Program-made: the position numbers and the translations under genes | From: Narthecium ossifragum | Lineage: Eukaryota > Streptophyta > Magnoliopsida > Dioscoreales > Nartheciaceae | Reading direction: 5' to 3' | DNA: 64,000 nt | Assembly (NCBI GenBank): GCA_963920575.1 | Contig: OY986974.1 | Location: 7,330,617 to 7,394,616, forward strand | In this document: one piece after another, positions 35,420 through 46,935 of the stretch | Numbering within the stretch: the stretch's first letter is position 1 | Layout of the letters: each line of letters begins with the position of its first letter | Notes under the pieces: generated by a model | Database searches by the model: none | Told to the model about the DNA's origin: nothing | Seen by the model: only the letters and a program-made list of their open reading frames with translations

Positions 35420-35687
35420 GACCAGGTGCTAAGAGGCAAGACGATACCATTAGTGATGGTTTGTTGGGTACACCTAGTAGTCGAGGAGCTGACTTGGGAG
35501 CGAGAGGATCGCATGCATCGGGAGTACCCTGGGTTGTTCCTTCCAGCATGTAGAATTCCTGTTTTGGGCGTTGGTGTCCCTAGGTGTGGCTTGTAGCTTT
35601 GTTTGTGCAGGTAGGCCTAGAGTGTTTTTTCTTTCCATTCCCATTTTTATCGAATTTTGGCACAAAATTTTTTGAAGGATGATAGGT
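35420..35687 (+). pseudogene. Chromodomain end of the Tekay-like pol
   Basis: The plus strand reads DQVLRGKTIPLVMVCW, then VEELTWEREDRMHREYPGLF, the chromodomain of Tekay/Del elements. It continues the frame broken off at 30120 by the solo LTR. About 170 bp of non-coding sequence follow, ending GATAGG directly before the 3' LTR. The chromodomain is nearly intact here but isolated. Confidence 0.88.
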
Positions 35688-36344
35688 TGTGAGGACCCAT
35701 TTCTCTAACCTGACTCGACCGTGTAGGTCGGGGGCCGTGTCTGTTTCTGCATCGAGCATGAATGGTTGATAGCATTGTTGATTTTGGACCCCAAGGGCAA
35801 TTACGTAAATTACGCCTTGTTGGTCGGTTTCACACAAATCGTCCTGTCGATCGGTTCCACACACGACCCCATGAATGATGATTATGCTTCTTAGAACCTT
35901 AGGCGAGCTTGGGATCGGAAGATCCAAACTTGGGCGTGAAAGCTTGTCTTTAGGATAGCTTTCATCCCAGGAGCGATCGGTCGGCCCTTGGGGCGACCGA
36001 TTTGACTCGAGGGCATCACCGCTGAGGTGTATGTTTGGGCAACGAACCAACCTAGTTCGACCGATCGCAACTTTATGCGATCGATAGGACAGGGCAGGTA
36101 TAAGAACCCGCCAGCTCCGCTGTTTCTTCTCTTTTTCTTCTTCTCTCCCCCACTGCTAGGGTTTCGTGAGGGAGGTTGTTCCAGTAGCTTGGAGGGGTAG
36201 ATTTAGGCCATCTTAGGACAGATGAATCAATGATTAAGAGAGGAATTAGCGTACTGAGGTAGGATTCTTAACCTAAACCTTTATTTAGATGTTCTAGGTT
36301 GAACTGAACCTTTGTTTTCTTGATTTCTTCGTGCAAGATGATGT

Positions 36345-37307
36345 TGAAGGTCTAAGAGGGGGTTGGTCTTAGGTCTTATAAAAGAAAATCAATTATCGAA
36401 ACCTAGAGACGAGGAGTCTAATTAAACCATAAGCTTGTAAATAAATAGAGGATAAAATAAAGCAAGTAAATGAAGGATAAGAGATGAGAGTTAGACAGAT
36501 TGGACAAGATTTTACAGTGATTCGGCCAACCTTGCCTACGTCCACTTCACCCAAGGGTCCTCCTTAGGGTTCCACTACTTGTAAGACCTCTTATAAGATT
36601 TCCTCCAAGCTTCCGGGTTCTTGGCAGCCTTACAATCTCTTACATGACTTGAGTGTTGGGTACACTCCAAGTCACTTTTGGATATCTCTCAATGTCTACT
36701 TCATAACTTGAAGTAGTTTTCCAAAGGTTAAGAGGTTAAGCTCTTAAGAAGAAGACTAAAACTTGTTACAATGTTTACAAATAACCCCCTCAGTCTTGCT
36801 GCAAGTTTACTGCTTCGTCCTATTTATACTTGAACTCCAAGGCCCTCCAAATAGCCTTCCAACAGCTATTATATGCTTCTGCAACGGCTCTTTAACGACT
36901 AGTTTCTTAACTGGCGGTCGACCGTCGCATCGTCCGTGACTTTATCCGTCGTGTTCTTCTTCAGCCGCGGTCGATCCACGCATCGACCTACAAGCTTCAC
37001 GATGGACCGCCACATCGACCGTCACATCGTCTGTAAGCCTCTGTGAGGAGAAACACTTCCAGGGTCGATGGCTCATTCGACCGTCGCTTCATCACATAAG
37101 GTCATATAGGCCACGGTCGACCGGTCCATTGACCGTCGGCAAATGACCTCCGTGGTTGATTTGTGTATCAACCGCCACATCGACCGCTAGTATAAAAACA
37201 TATAAATATTGAACTTAATGATTTCCAAATTAAGGGATATAAAAATTAAACCAATGTTTTATCATCATGAATATATTGACATTATCAAAACAAGGTTATG
37301 ACTAACA
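36345..37307 (-). repeat. 3' LTR of the copia element
   Basis: This 963-bp LTR, in plus orientation, starts TGAAGGTCTAAGAGGG and ends GACTAACA. Its minus-strand TATA box (TATAAATA) is at 36828-36821. GGTCGA/TCGACC palindromes lie upstream of it at about 36914-37190. Confidence 0.93.
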
Positions 37308-37330
37308 ATCTCCCCCTTTTTGATGATGAC
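37308..37330 (-). other. Polypurine tract of the copia element
   Basis: The minus strand reads CATCAAAAAGGGGGAGAT directly before the LTR start TGTTAGTC, the standard copia arrangement. Confidence 0.85.
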
Positions 37331-38099
37331 AATATTTTTAATTGTGATGATAAAAGCTTGAAAGTTCCCCCTTAATTTATGCATCCATTTATCACAAGAA
37401 ATATGTTCTTAAGTGCAATCCATTGATGCATACAGGTCATATGTACATCTTTTTATAGAAACATGAAATAAGATATTTGAGCACGAATTATATTCTCATA
37501 AAATCTTCAGTAAATATAGATAGAAAATTCTTTAAACATCCAAAGGTTTCAACTATATATATAAAGTTTCAAAACTTCTAAAATAAAAAATTCACCAAAT
37601 AAGGTAAAGCTTAATTTTTCACATCACAATATTTCTCCCCCTTTGACATCATCAAAAAGTAAAGAGGGGGAAGAAGAATCACATAAAACCATCAAGAATA
37701 AAAAAAAATTCTTAAGAGAACCAAATAGAAGGTTTTAAAATCAACATTGAAGGTTTAAAATCTTCTCAAACAAGATACAAATTGAAGAATTGCAATTAAA
37801 AGTAATTTGAAGATGAAAAATTATCAATATAGACTTTCTTGAATCATTTGAAGTTAAATATGAAATAACTTTATAACATTGAATAACATGTTATAATGGA
37901 GGGATCATTTATCAATGAAAAAATAATGCATACGTCCATTACCTTTAGTAGCAAATTGTTATCCACCTTCAAATACCTTGAGCCTCCACTTGTCAATTTT
38001 ATTTTCTTTTTCTCTGAATGCAGTTAATCAGAGGATTGCAATTTCTTCTCCATCTTCTTTGGAGGTGGAGCTCAAGTCATTTTCTTCCTTGGCCTTCTT
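37331..38099 (-). other. Non-coding internal region of the copia element
   Basis: AT-rich sequence between gag and the polypurine tract with no pol motif. A second purine-rich tract (CTCCCCCTTTGACATCATC in plus orientation, near 37635) resembles the polypurine region. Confidence 0.6.
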
Positions 38100-39008
38100 C
38101 TTCTTCTTTAAAGATTTATTGAGCTTTGGACAATTGGACATGTAGTGTCCGGGCTTCCAACACTCAAAACAAGTAATTTTATTTAATTAAGAAGAGGAGT
38201 TTCCTTTTTCACCTTTGGGGTTTTTCTTTCCTTGATGCTTGATGATTCGTTGGATTCTTCTTGTGATCTTTTCTAACTCCTCATCATCATCTTCATTGCT
38301 TGAATCGGATGATTCCTTGTATGAGAACTTGAGAGCAATGGTCTTCTTTTTCTTCCATTCTTCCTCATTGCTCCTTTCCATGTTCATCTCATATGTCATG
38401 AGAGAACCCATGAGCTCGTCAAGGGACAGCTTGGTTAAATCTTTAGCTTATTCGATTGCTGTTACCTTGGAATCCCATGTCTTATGTAGACACTTAAGGA
38501 TCTTTCTCACCATCTCATCATTAGTATAGCTACCAAGAGAATCAAGAACATTAATAATATTGGTAAAGCGAGTAAACATTTCATTTATATTCTCATCATC
38601 CTTCATAGAAAATAACTCATAATCGTTAATAAGGATGTTAATCTTTGACTCCTTAACTCGCCTTGTTCCCTCATAGATAACTTCAAGTTTTTCCCATATT
38701 TTCTTAGCCGATTGACATGCTGAAGTTGTATTGAATTCATTTGGGCTAAGGGCACAAAATAGAAAGTTTTTAGCCTTGGCATTTACTTGAAGTTTCCTAA
38801 AATCAGTAGGGGTATATTCACTCTTAGCTTTTGGGACTTCTTTTCCCTCAATGATCTTTATAGGGATAGAATCTCTATCTTCTATTCTCATCCATGCATC
38901 ATAGTCCATGGATTCTATAAATATCACCATTTTAGTCTTCCAATAAGTATAGTTTGATCCATTAAAGTAGGATAGCCTATTGGTAGATTGTCTATCTTTG
39001 ATTTCCAT
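38100..39008 (-). pseudogene. Copia Gag with zinc knuckle, one in-frame stop
   Basis: The minus strand starts ATG at 39008 and is open to 38448, reading NGSNYTYWKTKM, KIWEKLEVIYEGTRRVKESK, INEMFTRFTNIIN and LKCLHKTWDSKVTAIE. These are the UBN2-type Gag blocks of copia elements. After one stop codon the same frame continues (LTKLSLDELMGSLMTYEMN) and then a Lys/Glu-rich region, with a second stop at about 38187. The zinc knuckle CFECWKPGHYMSNC lies at 38174-38133. Gag packages element RNA in the virus-like particle. Two stops suggest the copy is recently dead. Confidence 0.88.
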
Positions 39009-39058
39009 CTTGATTTAGGATTCTCTAAGGGTTGTTACACCACTAAAATAGAGACCTA

Positions 39059-39070
39059 GCTCTGATACCA
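39059..39070 (-). other. Primer binding site, initiator Met tRNA
   Basis: The minus strand reads TGGTATCAGAGC, a perfect match to the plant initiator tRNA-Met primer site, two bases after the LTR end. Confidence 0.95.
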
Positions 39071-40284
39071 GTTGAAAATCTAAGAGGGGGTTGGTCTTAG
39101 GCCTTATAAAAGAAAATCAATTATGGAAACCTAGAGAGGAGAAGTCTAATTAAACCGAATGCTTGTAAATGAATAGAGTATAAAATAAAGCAAGTAAATG
39201 AAGGATAAGAGATGAGAGTTAGAGAGATTGCACCAGATTTTATAGTGGTTCGGCCAACCTTGCCTACGTCCACTTCACCCAAGGGTTCTCCTTGGGTTTT
39301 CACTACTTATAAAATCTCTTACAATATTTCCTCCAAGCTTCCGGGTGCTTGGAAACCTTACGATCTCTCCCAACAACTGTTGGGTATACTCTAAGTCACT
39401 CTTGGATATCTCTCAATGTCTACTTCACAACTTAAAGTTGTTTTACAAAGGTTAAGCTCTCAAGAAGAAGACTAAAACTTGTTACAATGTTTACAAATAA
39501 TCCCCTCAGTCTTGGTGTTATTTTCTTTTTAAATCCACTTGTCTTTTGATTTGTCAATCGAGGGATACTTTTGTGTTTCTTTACAAAACAGGCCAAATCC
39601 ATAAATTCGGGACCAAATTACCCCTTGTCAACACTCTCTCATCATTTAATGCCATTTGACACAAGTATGAGAGAGAGAATGGAGAAATTCCTTACTTATG
39701 TGAGGAATTTCTTAATGCCATCTGTCAATTTTATTCTTGCATATGTGAGAAATTCTTATCAATTTCAAGGAATCCTTGCTTATTAGTTAGGAATCTTTAG
39801 TTATTATTATTAGTTATTACTTAAAAGATACTGTTCACCTGTAGAATAAAAAAGAGAGCGTCGAGGTTTCCTCTCTCCACCTACCTCTCTCTCTCCTCCT
39901 GCTTCTCACTCCATATGGTCTTCTCTCTCTCTCTCTCCTCTCTCCCCTCTCTTTCTCTCTCCCCGCAACCCCCCCAAACACTCTCTCCTCCTCTGTTTCT
40001 TCCTTCTCTGTTTCTCCCCCTCTCCCTTTCCCTCCTCCCTCTATTTCTCTCTCCTCCCTCTTCCTCCGGCACCTCACCCGGCGCCCCCGCCCCGCCTACA
40101 ATGACCCCCACGCCCCGCCGCCTCCGCCCCGCACCTCGCACCCCGCACCTCGCGCCTCGCTGCTTACAACGGGGAAGCACAGATGGCGAGCGTCGAAGAG
40201 TCGCGAGGCCTCCCTCGCCCCGTCCACCCGCTCCGTCGCCCCGGCCACCCTAGACGTCGCCTCGTCCCTCGCCCCGTCCACCCT

Positions 40285-40535
40285 CGACCTCGCCCGACCT
40301 CCAATGGATCTCTCTCTCCGACCTCGCCCGGCCTCCAATGGATCTCTCTCTCTCTCCGACCTCGCCCGACCTCCAATGGATCTCTCTCTCTCTCTCTCTG
40401 ACCTCGCCCAGCCTCGGCCTCCAATGGATCTCTCTCTCTCCGACCTCGCCCGGCCTCCAATGGATCTCTCTCTCTCTCCGACCTCGCCCGGCCTCCAATT
40501 GATCTCTCTCTCTCTCCGACCTCACCCGGCCTCCT
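40285..40535. repeat. Minisatellite of about 38-bp units in the Mutator-like element
   Basis: Seven units of 34-43 bp contain CCTCGCCCGGCCTCCAATGG and a (CT)n tract. They cause long open frames on both strands that are not genes. Confidence 0.88.
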
Positions 40536-40589
40536 CCCCTCCGGCTCCGGCTCCCCTCTTCTCTGGCTCCTCCTCTCCTCCGGGCGGTG

Positions 40590-40760
40590 GATCTGGAGGT
40601 TCTGGTCGCGGCGTAACTATAGCTCGCACAAGTACGTCCTCGCCGCCAGGAGCGTCCTCGGCGACTCCACTCCTCCTGACGACAGCATCCACGTCGGACC
40701 GCGACCCCGAGTTCTAGCCCCCATCGGAATCCGGCGCCGACCCTCTCAACTCCGCCGTCT
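40590..40760 (+). other. Possible captured gene fragment
   Basis: Between the minisatellite and the purine-rich tract lies a GC-rich stretch whose plus strand reads YSSHKYVLAARSVLGDS, resembling the HKxVLAARS segment of BTB/POZ domains. Mutator-like elements often carry such fragments. The match is short and the rest is not recognisable, so this is tentative. Confidence 0.3.
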
Positions 40761-41019
40761 TCCACCTTCCAGGTCCCATCCGAACTCGGATCCGAGACCC
40801 CGCTGGGTTGGCGGCGCATGGATCGCTGAGCGCGCGGGCCGCGCGCATGGGAACCCATGGGCGGCGCGCATGGGAGAGCGCGAATGGCATGGAGAAGAGC
40901 TGTATGCATGGCGACATGCATCAAGGAGCAGGGCTGCATGCATAGGAGAACATTTGGCGCCTCATGCGGGCGGTATGCACAACATGCATGGGTGCGCATG
41001 GAAGAACACGCAGGTGGAA

Positions 41020-41215
41020 GAGAGAGAGAGTTCGAAGAGAGAGAGAGAGAGAGAGAGAGGGAAGGAGGGGGCGGAAGAGAGAGTCCGAAGAGAGAGAATC
41101 CGAAGGGCGAAAGAGAGAGAGTCTGGAGAGAGAGAGAGAGCGAGGGAGGGTGGGCGGAAGAGAGAGAGAGTCCGAAGAGAGAGAGGGGCAGAAGAGAGAG
41201 AGAGAGAGAGAGTCG
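41020..41215. repeat. (GA)n-rich purine tract
   Basis: Nearly pure GA repeats with scattered GGC and TCC interruptions lie inside the Mutator-like element. A second such tract lies in the right inverted repeat at about 41800-42020. Confidence 0.9.
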
Positions 41216-43101
41216 ATTTGAATTCATTGTAATGAATCGTAAGTCAATTTGAAGTATTCCTTAGTTATTTGTAAGGAATCCTTCTAAATTTAAAGTATTC
41301 CTTAGTTATTTGAAATCTTAATGTGAGGAATCATAGTAAATTTGAAGTTTCAAAGCCAAGTGATGTAATGGCTATTAATTGGTGTGGACCCCAAGCTCCA
41401 CTAAAGTTAGCCTAGGTGTACGAGACCAACTCTTGTCTGATCCAATTAACTGGAAAAAAAAAGAAACAAGAGTTATTTTAAAGGAATATATGATAATATT
41501 TAAAGGAATACATGATAATATTTAAGTAATACATGGTACGGGCCCAAGCTCCACTATAGGAGGCTCTCAGCAGTACATTAATTGGTACGGGGCCCAAATA
41601 CTTTAAATTTATAATGATTTCTTATAAATAATTAAGGAATATTTCAAATTGATGGGATTCCTCTCTTCCAACCCTTTGTCTCTCTCTTCCCTGGCTCTCT
41701 CTCTCTTCGGACTCCCTCTCTCTTCCGCCCCCTCGCTCCCTCTCTCTTCGGACTCTCTCTCTCTTCGGGACGGGGGCGCCGGGCGAGGTGCCGGAGGAAG
41801 AGGGAGGAAAGAGAAATAGAGGGAGGAGAGAAAGGGAGAGGGGGGGAGGAAGAAAAGGAGAGGGGGAGAAACAGAGAAGGAAGAAACAAAGGAGGAGAGA
41901 GTGTGGGGGGGGGGAGAAAGAGAGGGGAGAGAGGAGAGAGAGAGAGAGGAGAGAGAGAAGACCATATGGAGAGAGAAGCATGTGGAGAGAGAGAGAGGAG
42001 AGAGAGAGGCAGGTGGAGAGAGGGAAGCTCGACACTCTCTTTTTTATTCTGCAGGTGAACAGTATCTCCTAAGTAATAACTAATAATTAATACCTAAAGA
42101 TTCCTAACTAATAACCAAGGATTCCTTGAAATTGATAAGAATTTCTCACATATGCAAGAATAAAATTGACAGATAGCATTAAGAAATTCCTCGCATAAGT
42201 AAGGAATTTTCTGATTTCTCTCTCTCATACTTGTGTCAGGTGGCATCAAATGATGAGAGAGTGTTGACAAGGGGCAATTTAGTCCCGAATTTATGGATTT
42301 ATCCTGTTTTGTAAAGAAACACAAAAGTGTCTCTTGATTGACAAATCAAAAGACAAGTGGATTTAAAAAGAAAATAACACCTCAGTCTTGCTGCAAGTTT
42401 ACTGCTTCTTCCTATTTATAATTGAGCTCCAAAGCCCTTCAAATAGTCTTCCGACGGCTATTTTTTGCTTCTATAACAGCTCTTTAACGGCTACTTTCCT
42501 GACTGGCGGTCGACCATCGCATATCGTTCGCCACATCATCCGTCGTGTTCTTCTTGAGCCACGGTCGATGCACGTATTGACCTTTAAGCTTCACGGTCGA
42601 CCATCATATCATCCGTCAGCCTCTGTGAAGAGAAATGCTATCCAGAGTCGATGCCTTGTTCGACCGTTGCTTCATCACATAAGATCACATAGGCCACGGT
42701 CAACCGGTTCATCGACCGTCGGCCTATAACCCATAAATGACCTCCGCGGTTGATTCGTGTATCAACCGTTGGACTCCATGGTCGATTCGTGCATCAACCG
42801 CCGCATCGACCGCGATTACAAAACATATAAATATTGAACTTAATGATTTCCAAATTAAGGGATATAAAAATTAAATCAATGCTTTATCATCATGAATATA
42901 TTGATATTATCAAAACAAGGTTATGACTAACATATGCTTCTAGGGTTGTTTGATAATTTATTGGAGCTTGGAATGATTTGATTTAGATTTAAGCCGGATT
43001 TATGCAAGATTTTCTCGGGTTTCTATCTGATTTCTGTTTGAAATGAAACCGTTATGTTCTAGCTTAATTCTAGCCTTGTAAAAAGTATGAAACCGTTATG
43101 A

Positions 43102-43413
43102 TTGGGATCGATCCATTAAGAATCCGGATCGATCCAACATTGGATAAAAAGTATGGCTTTCTGGAAAAGGGTCGGGATCGATCCGAATTACTTTGGGATC
43201 GATCCAAAATGTCCTTGGATCGATCCAAATTGTCCGGATCGATCCGAATTAAGCTGAATCTGTATAATTGATGTCTTTTGGCTCGAAATCAATGCAACTC
43301 TCTTCGTAAGCTCTTGTACCTGAAATCATATGAAAAGATATTAAAAATGCATTGCTTGAGAGCTAACAAAGCCCAGTTGAATGGGTGAATTATGTATATT
43401 TTGTGACTTATCA
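43102..43413 (-). repeat. Truncated 3' LTR
   Basis: This is nearly identical to 52617-52929 but ends where flank sequence begins at about 43101. Only the first fifth of the LTR remains. Confidence 0.93.
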
Positions 43414-43430
43414 CACCCCCCAACTTGAAC
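43414..43430 (-). other. Polypurine tract
   Basis: The minus strand reads CAAGTTGGGGGGTG directly before the LTR start TGATAAGTC. The preceding GCTCGAGGACTAGCAAAG is typical of this class of gypsy element. Confidence 0.88.
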
Positions 43431-43940
43431 TTTGCTAGTCCTCGAGCAAAGCAAAAAGACAAATAAAATCTAAGTAGCCACTTTCGTAGGACTCACGATT
43501 GCACTTAGCATGTGCAATAAGCCGTTAAACCCCTAGGTTTACCCTAGAGGACGAGTGTTGTCTCGTGAGGGTTTACAGTGATGATACCCACAAACATCCT
43601 ATTTACAATTGAAATGCTAAGAAACCATACATCAATTCATATGTGATTTAGATTTACTCCAATGTCAAATAATAGAATCATGTGCACAATGATACCCTTC
43701 ACATCACATAAGTATAAGAAATATGCTAATCAAGTTATGATTATCACCCTTCAAAAACTTTAAAGCACTTAATACAATTATAGTATAGTCAAGGAATCCA
43801 AATGTAAGATGTTACCGCACAAATATTTGGGATTTTCAAAATCAACCAAGTAAGGCCCAATCTGATTCAGTCATCTCAAGTATTCCACATGTTTGCTAAA
43901 ATATAACATGGTTGCTCTTTACACTTTTCTCAATTAGTGT

Positions 43941-44322
43941 GCGACCGTGCAATGTCATAATCCCTTAAGCTTTTTTTTAGGTCCTTGTAACGAGCTTTGG
44001 GTCAATGGCTCCCAAACCAATTGGCTTTAGGGCATTAGGTGATAAAGCATCCCTCGGACTTAATTGCTCAAACCCAAAATGCTACGAATTATAACTAGTC
44101 ATCACACATATTCTCTTTCTTTTTCTTTTATATTTTTTTTTCATTGGTATGTGACCGTGCAATGTCATAATCCCTTAAGCTCTCTTTTAGGTCCTTGTAA
44201 CGAGCTTTGGGTCAATGGCTCCCAAACCAATTGGCTTTAGGGCATTAGGTGATAAAGCACCCCTCAGACTTAATTGCTCGAACCTAGAAGGCTACGAATT
44301 ATAACTAGTCAACACACATATT
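43941..44322. repeat. Direct repeat in the 3' region, 210-bp period
   Basis: Copies at about 43941-44112 and 44151-44322 share GACCGTGCAATGTCATAATC through to ATTATAACTAGTCA with few differences. They are non-coding. Confidence 0.92.
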
Positions 44323-45436
44323 TTTTTTCATTCCTAGGCCGTTTGACGCAAACAATACACGTTGTTACGCAGATTGCCCGGTTACTAAGCTTTCGGATTT
44401 CCCTACACGAGCATTGCCATTTTTGATTAAGCAAAACATGCTTCCTACCTTCGACTTCTTAATCCTTCAAGGTACCAAACTCAATTTGACTAATCAACCC
44501 CTCATAAGTGTGTGAATATAAAATGATGATGAATTACTCAACCAACTTTAACATGTATCAAGCGGGTTAAAGTAGATGAATAATAATATCCAAATCATGA
44601 TTAGCAAATCCTTATAACTATGTGAAGTTTCGAATATATCATACCACAATCATCCATGAAGGGTACTAGAGTTGAATTTTTCACATAATCATTGATGCAA
44701 GTATTTCGCATTCGAAGTGTAAAATAAAAAAAATGTTAATCAATGGTTATCATGCGTGTAATGCATACCCCCAACTTAAATGGGATTGTCCTCAATCACG
44801 ATTGAAGGGTAAGGGAAAGAGATAACCTATATTGTTGTTTGAGAACCATATAAGACGTTCAACCTTGCAAGGCAGATTGCACATATGTGAAGCATAAGAT
44901 TTAATGAACAAAAGTAGAGAAATGAATGAAGTAAAAATTGAGGGTTGAGAATAGGATAAGATTGTAGAGGAGCAGTGGCTTGGTCCAATATCCTGAGAAC
45001 ATGAAGGAAATAGAATTGACATGAATAAAAATAGAAAAATTGGACAGCACCTCCTTTGTATTTTAGATGAGCTCCCTGCTTACATGTTTGACAAATATAA
45101 ACTCCTCTAAAGAAACTCACTAGGCATAACAAATGCAAAGCAATCCACCTTCAATCAAATACACATTTTACATTCTCCACATTCTTATAACCATACAACA
45201 CAAAGGATAGCCACAATCTTAAGAAATCACATTCACAAACATATGTAATTAACATGAGTCATTCATTCAACCATCTAAACATCCACACATCCATCATGTA
45301 TCACAAAAGAAACATCATATACAACCATGACACTAGGAACCAAAAATGTGGCATTATGCCTAAACATTAGTAGCCACCAAAATGTACAATCCAGTCATGT
45401 TGTTAGCTACACATAAAAGTTATACAATCAACACTC
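44323..45436 (-). other. Long 3' untranslated region of the Athila-type element
   Basis: AT-rich, non-coding sequence between the env-like gene and the polypurine tract. No coding frame is supported; short open frames on the minus strand have no protein-like character. Confidence 0.6.
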
Positions 45437-46759
45437 TCAACTCTCATCACTCGGTAGAACTGGTTGCACAACTGCGGGACTAGGAGTATCATCTACTGGA
45501 GGATCCTCCGGTAAAATGCTGAAATCCTCCGTCTGCGTGGAGGTCGAGACTGTGTTTGGTCCTGCTGGGCACATCTTTGCCAAATAAGCAAGTATTTTTC
45601 GGAGCTCTTGGTGTGTCTCCTGCTGGAAATAATGTAAATCCGTCTTAACAGCACTCAAGGAATGATCAACCTCCTCTAATCTCGCGTTCATTGCGAGGCG
45701 AAGATCCTCTAATTCAGAGGTCGACTCATCCTTCGAAGGGGGTGGTGGATCCTGTGGAGCAGGCACAACTGCTAAAGGTGGAGGAGGATCAACTAGTGGA
45801 ACAGCTGGTGGAACAGGCTGCCTACTAGCTAGGATGGAGGCAATCTCCTGTTTGGCTTTGGCCATTTTAGAAATGACCTTGCTCCAAGTATTTTGGCCAA
45901 AGAAGGAGGAGGATGGAGCTTCCATAGTAGGCTCATCAGCAGGAAACCAAGGTTGACGCACAAGGAAATCAGAGATGCGGCAAGGGTGTGGAAATGGCTT
46001 TGTCTTATTCTTGTTATCAGCATTTTTATGAAAATAATCCATGTCATTGAGAATTAGGGATGGAAAAGGAATGGAAACATTCTGAAGGAGACACCACAAA
46101 ACCCATAACCAATCACCTATGCGGTGTTGAGGGTGAGCCGTCTGAAAAACATTCTGACGTAGAACATCATCGATGAACCACAATTGTTCATCTAGTTCGC
46201 GTCGAAAAATCTCGCCAGTGTAAGCTCGTACTAGAACGATTTCAGAGGCATCCCATTTTCGAACGGTGGCATCATAACGGGTAGCAGGGGATGCTATAGG
46301 GATATCTAAAATGTTACTGATGGTTTTAGCTATGAAAACTACATGATGACCCAAAATTTGAGATGTAAACCCTCAGCAATTCTTATCCTTAGCTGACTGT
46401 GGTGGAATAATTTCCAGATTTTGATAGAAAAGCCGGATTAACCTAGGATAAATGATTCTACTTGGTGAGCAAAGCCCTAAAGCTCGGTGTTGCTCCAAAA
46501 AATGAATCGAAGCTACTGATTGTGCATGATTGCGGAAGAACGGAATGTCAAATTGGAACTCAAATTCAAAACCACGGTTTTTCCAAAGTTCAAGAACAAT
46601 ATCACCCGTGGTTTCCGACGCTGACGGTCGACTGCGCTTGCTTGGTGATTGAGGAGGTGGTGCAGAAGAACCAGACGCTCCTGCCGAGGAAGAAGCACCC
46701 AGAGCACCCCTTTTCTTCTCCGGCGTCTTCTTGGCTGCAAGCTTCTTCTTTGGCCTCAT
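45437..46759 (-). pseudogene. Env-like second gene of the Athila-type element
   Basis: An ATG at 46759 opens a frame with a Lys-rich start (MRPKKKLAAKKTPEKKRG), a Ser/Pro linker, and then IVLELWKNRGFEFEF, SRIIYPRLIRLFYQNLEI and, after one stop near 46370, GRELDEQLW-like and HRIGDWLWVLW blocks. This matches the plant-specific domain found after pol in Athila-type elements (putative plant transposon protein). The C-terminus is Pro-rich with a coiled-coil-like segment (LEDLRLAMNARLEEV). One stop splits an otherwise open frame of about 440 codons. No transmembrane segment is obvious, so a true envelope role is unproven. Confidence 0.7.
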
Positions 46760-46935
46760 GGAAGCTAGGATGACGGGTGGATGTGTGGTGGAGAATCACT
46801 GGTAGCTAGGACCGTCGGTAATCGCCGGAGATGTGAGAGATGAGAAGAGAGACGGGAGAGCGTCGGAGGAGGAAATGGGCGAGAAATGCCCTAACTAACG
46901 CACCAAAGCCTTTAAGTGTGTTTTTAGTGGAGTTT
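46760..46935 (-). promoter_or_regulatory. Putative internal promoter and 5' leader of the env-like gene
   Basis: Between the palindrome array and the ATG at 46759 the minus strand has CACTTAAAGGC near 46918-46908 as a possible TATA-like element. It is followed by a pyrimidine-rich stretch (CTCTCCCGTCTCTCTTCTCA) like the Y patch of plant core promoters. The layout array, AT-rich box, CT-rich leader copies that of the element's own LTR (array 52414-52762, TATA 52350). This is inference from layout; no transcript evidence is available. Confidence 0.4.

Larger units (their letters stand above)
39515..42380. mobile_element. Mutator-like element with about 0.6-kb terminal inverted repeats
   Basis: The ends are GTGTTATTTTCTTTTTAAAT and its complement, and the inverted repeats run from 39515 to about 40094 and from about 41767 to 42380. 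The flanking CTCAGTCTTG occurs at 39505-39514 and 42381-42390, a duplication of 8-10 bp depending on how the first base is assigned. Long TIRs and a 9-10 bp duplication fit the TIR-type Mutator-like class. No transposase is present, so it is non-autonomous. The interior is GC-rich and low in complexity. A foldback element or hAT derivative (8 bp) is the alternative. Confidence 0.8.
36345..42932 (-). mobile_element. Gag-only Ty1/copia element (TR-GAG-like)
   Basis: On the minus strand the order is 5' LTR, Met-tRNA primer site, gag, polypurine tract, 3' LTR. The internal region is only about 1.77 kb and encodes no protease, integrase or RT. The flanks GATGT (36340-36344) and TATGC (42933-42937) derive from GATGC with one change each, as the intact sequence at about 22913 shows. 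The 5' LTR contains a Mutator-like insertion. A gag-only copia element must borrow enzymes from an autonomous relative; such TR-GAG elements are known in plants. Confidence 0.9.
39073..42932 (-). repeat. 5' LTR of the copia element, interrupted
   Basis: The pieces 42932-42381 and 39514-39073 make one LTR of about 980 bp, matching 36345-37307. The interruption is the Mutator-like element at 39515-42380. The TATA box is at 42420-42413 on the minus strand, and palindromes upstream of it lie at about 42506-42815. Confidence 0.92.

Noticed and set aside
40250..41252. Open frames of up to 325 codons inside the Mutator-like element
   Set aside because: They consist of translated CT/GA microsatellite and minisatellite sequence on both strands.
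45437..46759. True viral envelope glycoprotein
   Set aside because: No signal peptide or transmembrane segment is visible; only position and the plant-specific domain support the env-like label.
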